This document shows, one piece after another, positions 63,581 through 64,000 of a stretch of 64,000 nt of DNA. The stretch is from Lumbricus terrestris (lineage: Eukaryota; Annelida; Clitellata; Crassiclitellata; Lumbricidae): assembly GCA_949752735.1 (NCBI GenBank), contig OX457047.1, forward strand, positions 12,899,976 through 12,963,975. Direction: 5' to 3'. A program made the position numbers and the translations under genes. Numbering within the stretch: position 1 is the first letter of the stretch; each line of letters opens with the position of its first letter. The notes under the pieces are model-generated. The model was not told the origin of the DNA. It worked only from the letters and a program-made list of their open reading frames with translations, and searched no databases.

Positions 63581-64000
63581 TTATATGTGCCGATGTCTGG
63601 ATTCCCCTACTCTAGACCTACGCGTTGCATTTCTCTTTCCCTGGGGTTTCTGTTCTGAGACCGCTACTGAATAGTGGCTCCATAAATATTGAGATACAAC
63701 ATTATAAGTAGGTAAGTATGTACAGGGTGGCGCAAAATAAACCGGACTATTAGTTTTTGCAATTGCATCGCTTGAATAAAAAGTGAAATTGTGACCAGAG
63801 TGAGCTATAATGTCTGGCAGTAATCCTTGATGTAGGACGACGTCACAGTAATAGGAACTGTTAACTTTTGCTCTTCGTTCAACGAAAACTAGTGACGATT
63901 TCCCCAGCTGCGACACGGCAACTGAAACCATGATGCTCTGTGAGAAGTGCTTCCGACCTTTCAGCAAGCGTTCTGAAGGAATGTCTCGTTTCACAGCTAC
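63581..64000 (-). pseudogene. Tc1/mariner transposase fragment
   Basis: The minus strand enters from the window edge and reads KGRKHFSQSIMVSVAVSQLG, KSSLVFVERRAKVNSSYYCD, VVLHQGLLPDII, then GHNFTF, the middle of a Tc1/mariner DDE transposase (MVSVGVS..G...L.FV..G.K.N..YY.DVLL...LLP). It then drops straight into terminal sequence; the inverted repeat cagggtggcgcaaaataaac begins at 63723 after TA. The second catalytic Asp block and the C-terminus are deleted. It is a different family from the 10780 elements. Confidence 0.8.

Overview
This window is animal nuclear DNA, most likely from an invertebrate: AT-rich, with GT-AG introns and a dense, layered load of transposable elements. No operons, bacterial genes, tRNA genes or CRISPR arrays are visible. 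I cannot name the species. The evidence is that two conserved animal genes can be assembled exon by exon with matching splice phases, while almost everything between the exons is recognisable mobile DNA or satellite.

Two host genes lie head to head. QTMAN (formerly GTDC1), the tRNA-queuosine mannosyltransferase, runs on the minus strand; six coding exons are found (34357-34168, 21829-21677, 21216-20959, 12390-12281, 5192-5048, 2940-2870), and its first and last coding exons are not seen. ACBD3, the Golgi acyl-CoA-binding-domain adaptor, runs on the plus strand from an ATG at 40211 (exons 40211-40367, 51961-52105, 62678-62815) and continues past the right edge.

Layout. 1-34 kb is QTMAN introns filled with hAT, Tc1/mariner, piggyBac-like and foldback elements, LINE 3' fragments, satellites, and a Polinton/Maverick DNA polymerase B remnant (26.3-28.0 kb). 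34-40 kb is the space between the two genes, holding a GC-rich CR1/L2-type LINE and a family built on short GGAAAGTTTCC repeats. 40-52 kb is ACBD3 intron 1, which holds the standout feature: an unbroken 1,519-codon single-exon gene on the minus strand (44491-49050) combining N-terminal Cys/His clusters, a conserved central region, an XPG/FEN-like nuclease module and a C-terminal CXC cysteine cluster. 52-62.7 kb is ACBD3 intron 2, with a broken copy of another multicopy-looking gene (56.6-57.8 kb), a hAT element and a piggyBac deletion derivative. 62.8-64 kb has a reverse Helitron-like end and a Tc1/mariner fragment.

Several elements keep exact target-site duplications (8 bp for hAT and the foldback element, TTAA for piggyBac-like, TA for mariner), which fixes their ends from sequence alone. 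Most transposon coding sequence is broken; the 1,519-aa gene is the exception.
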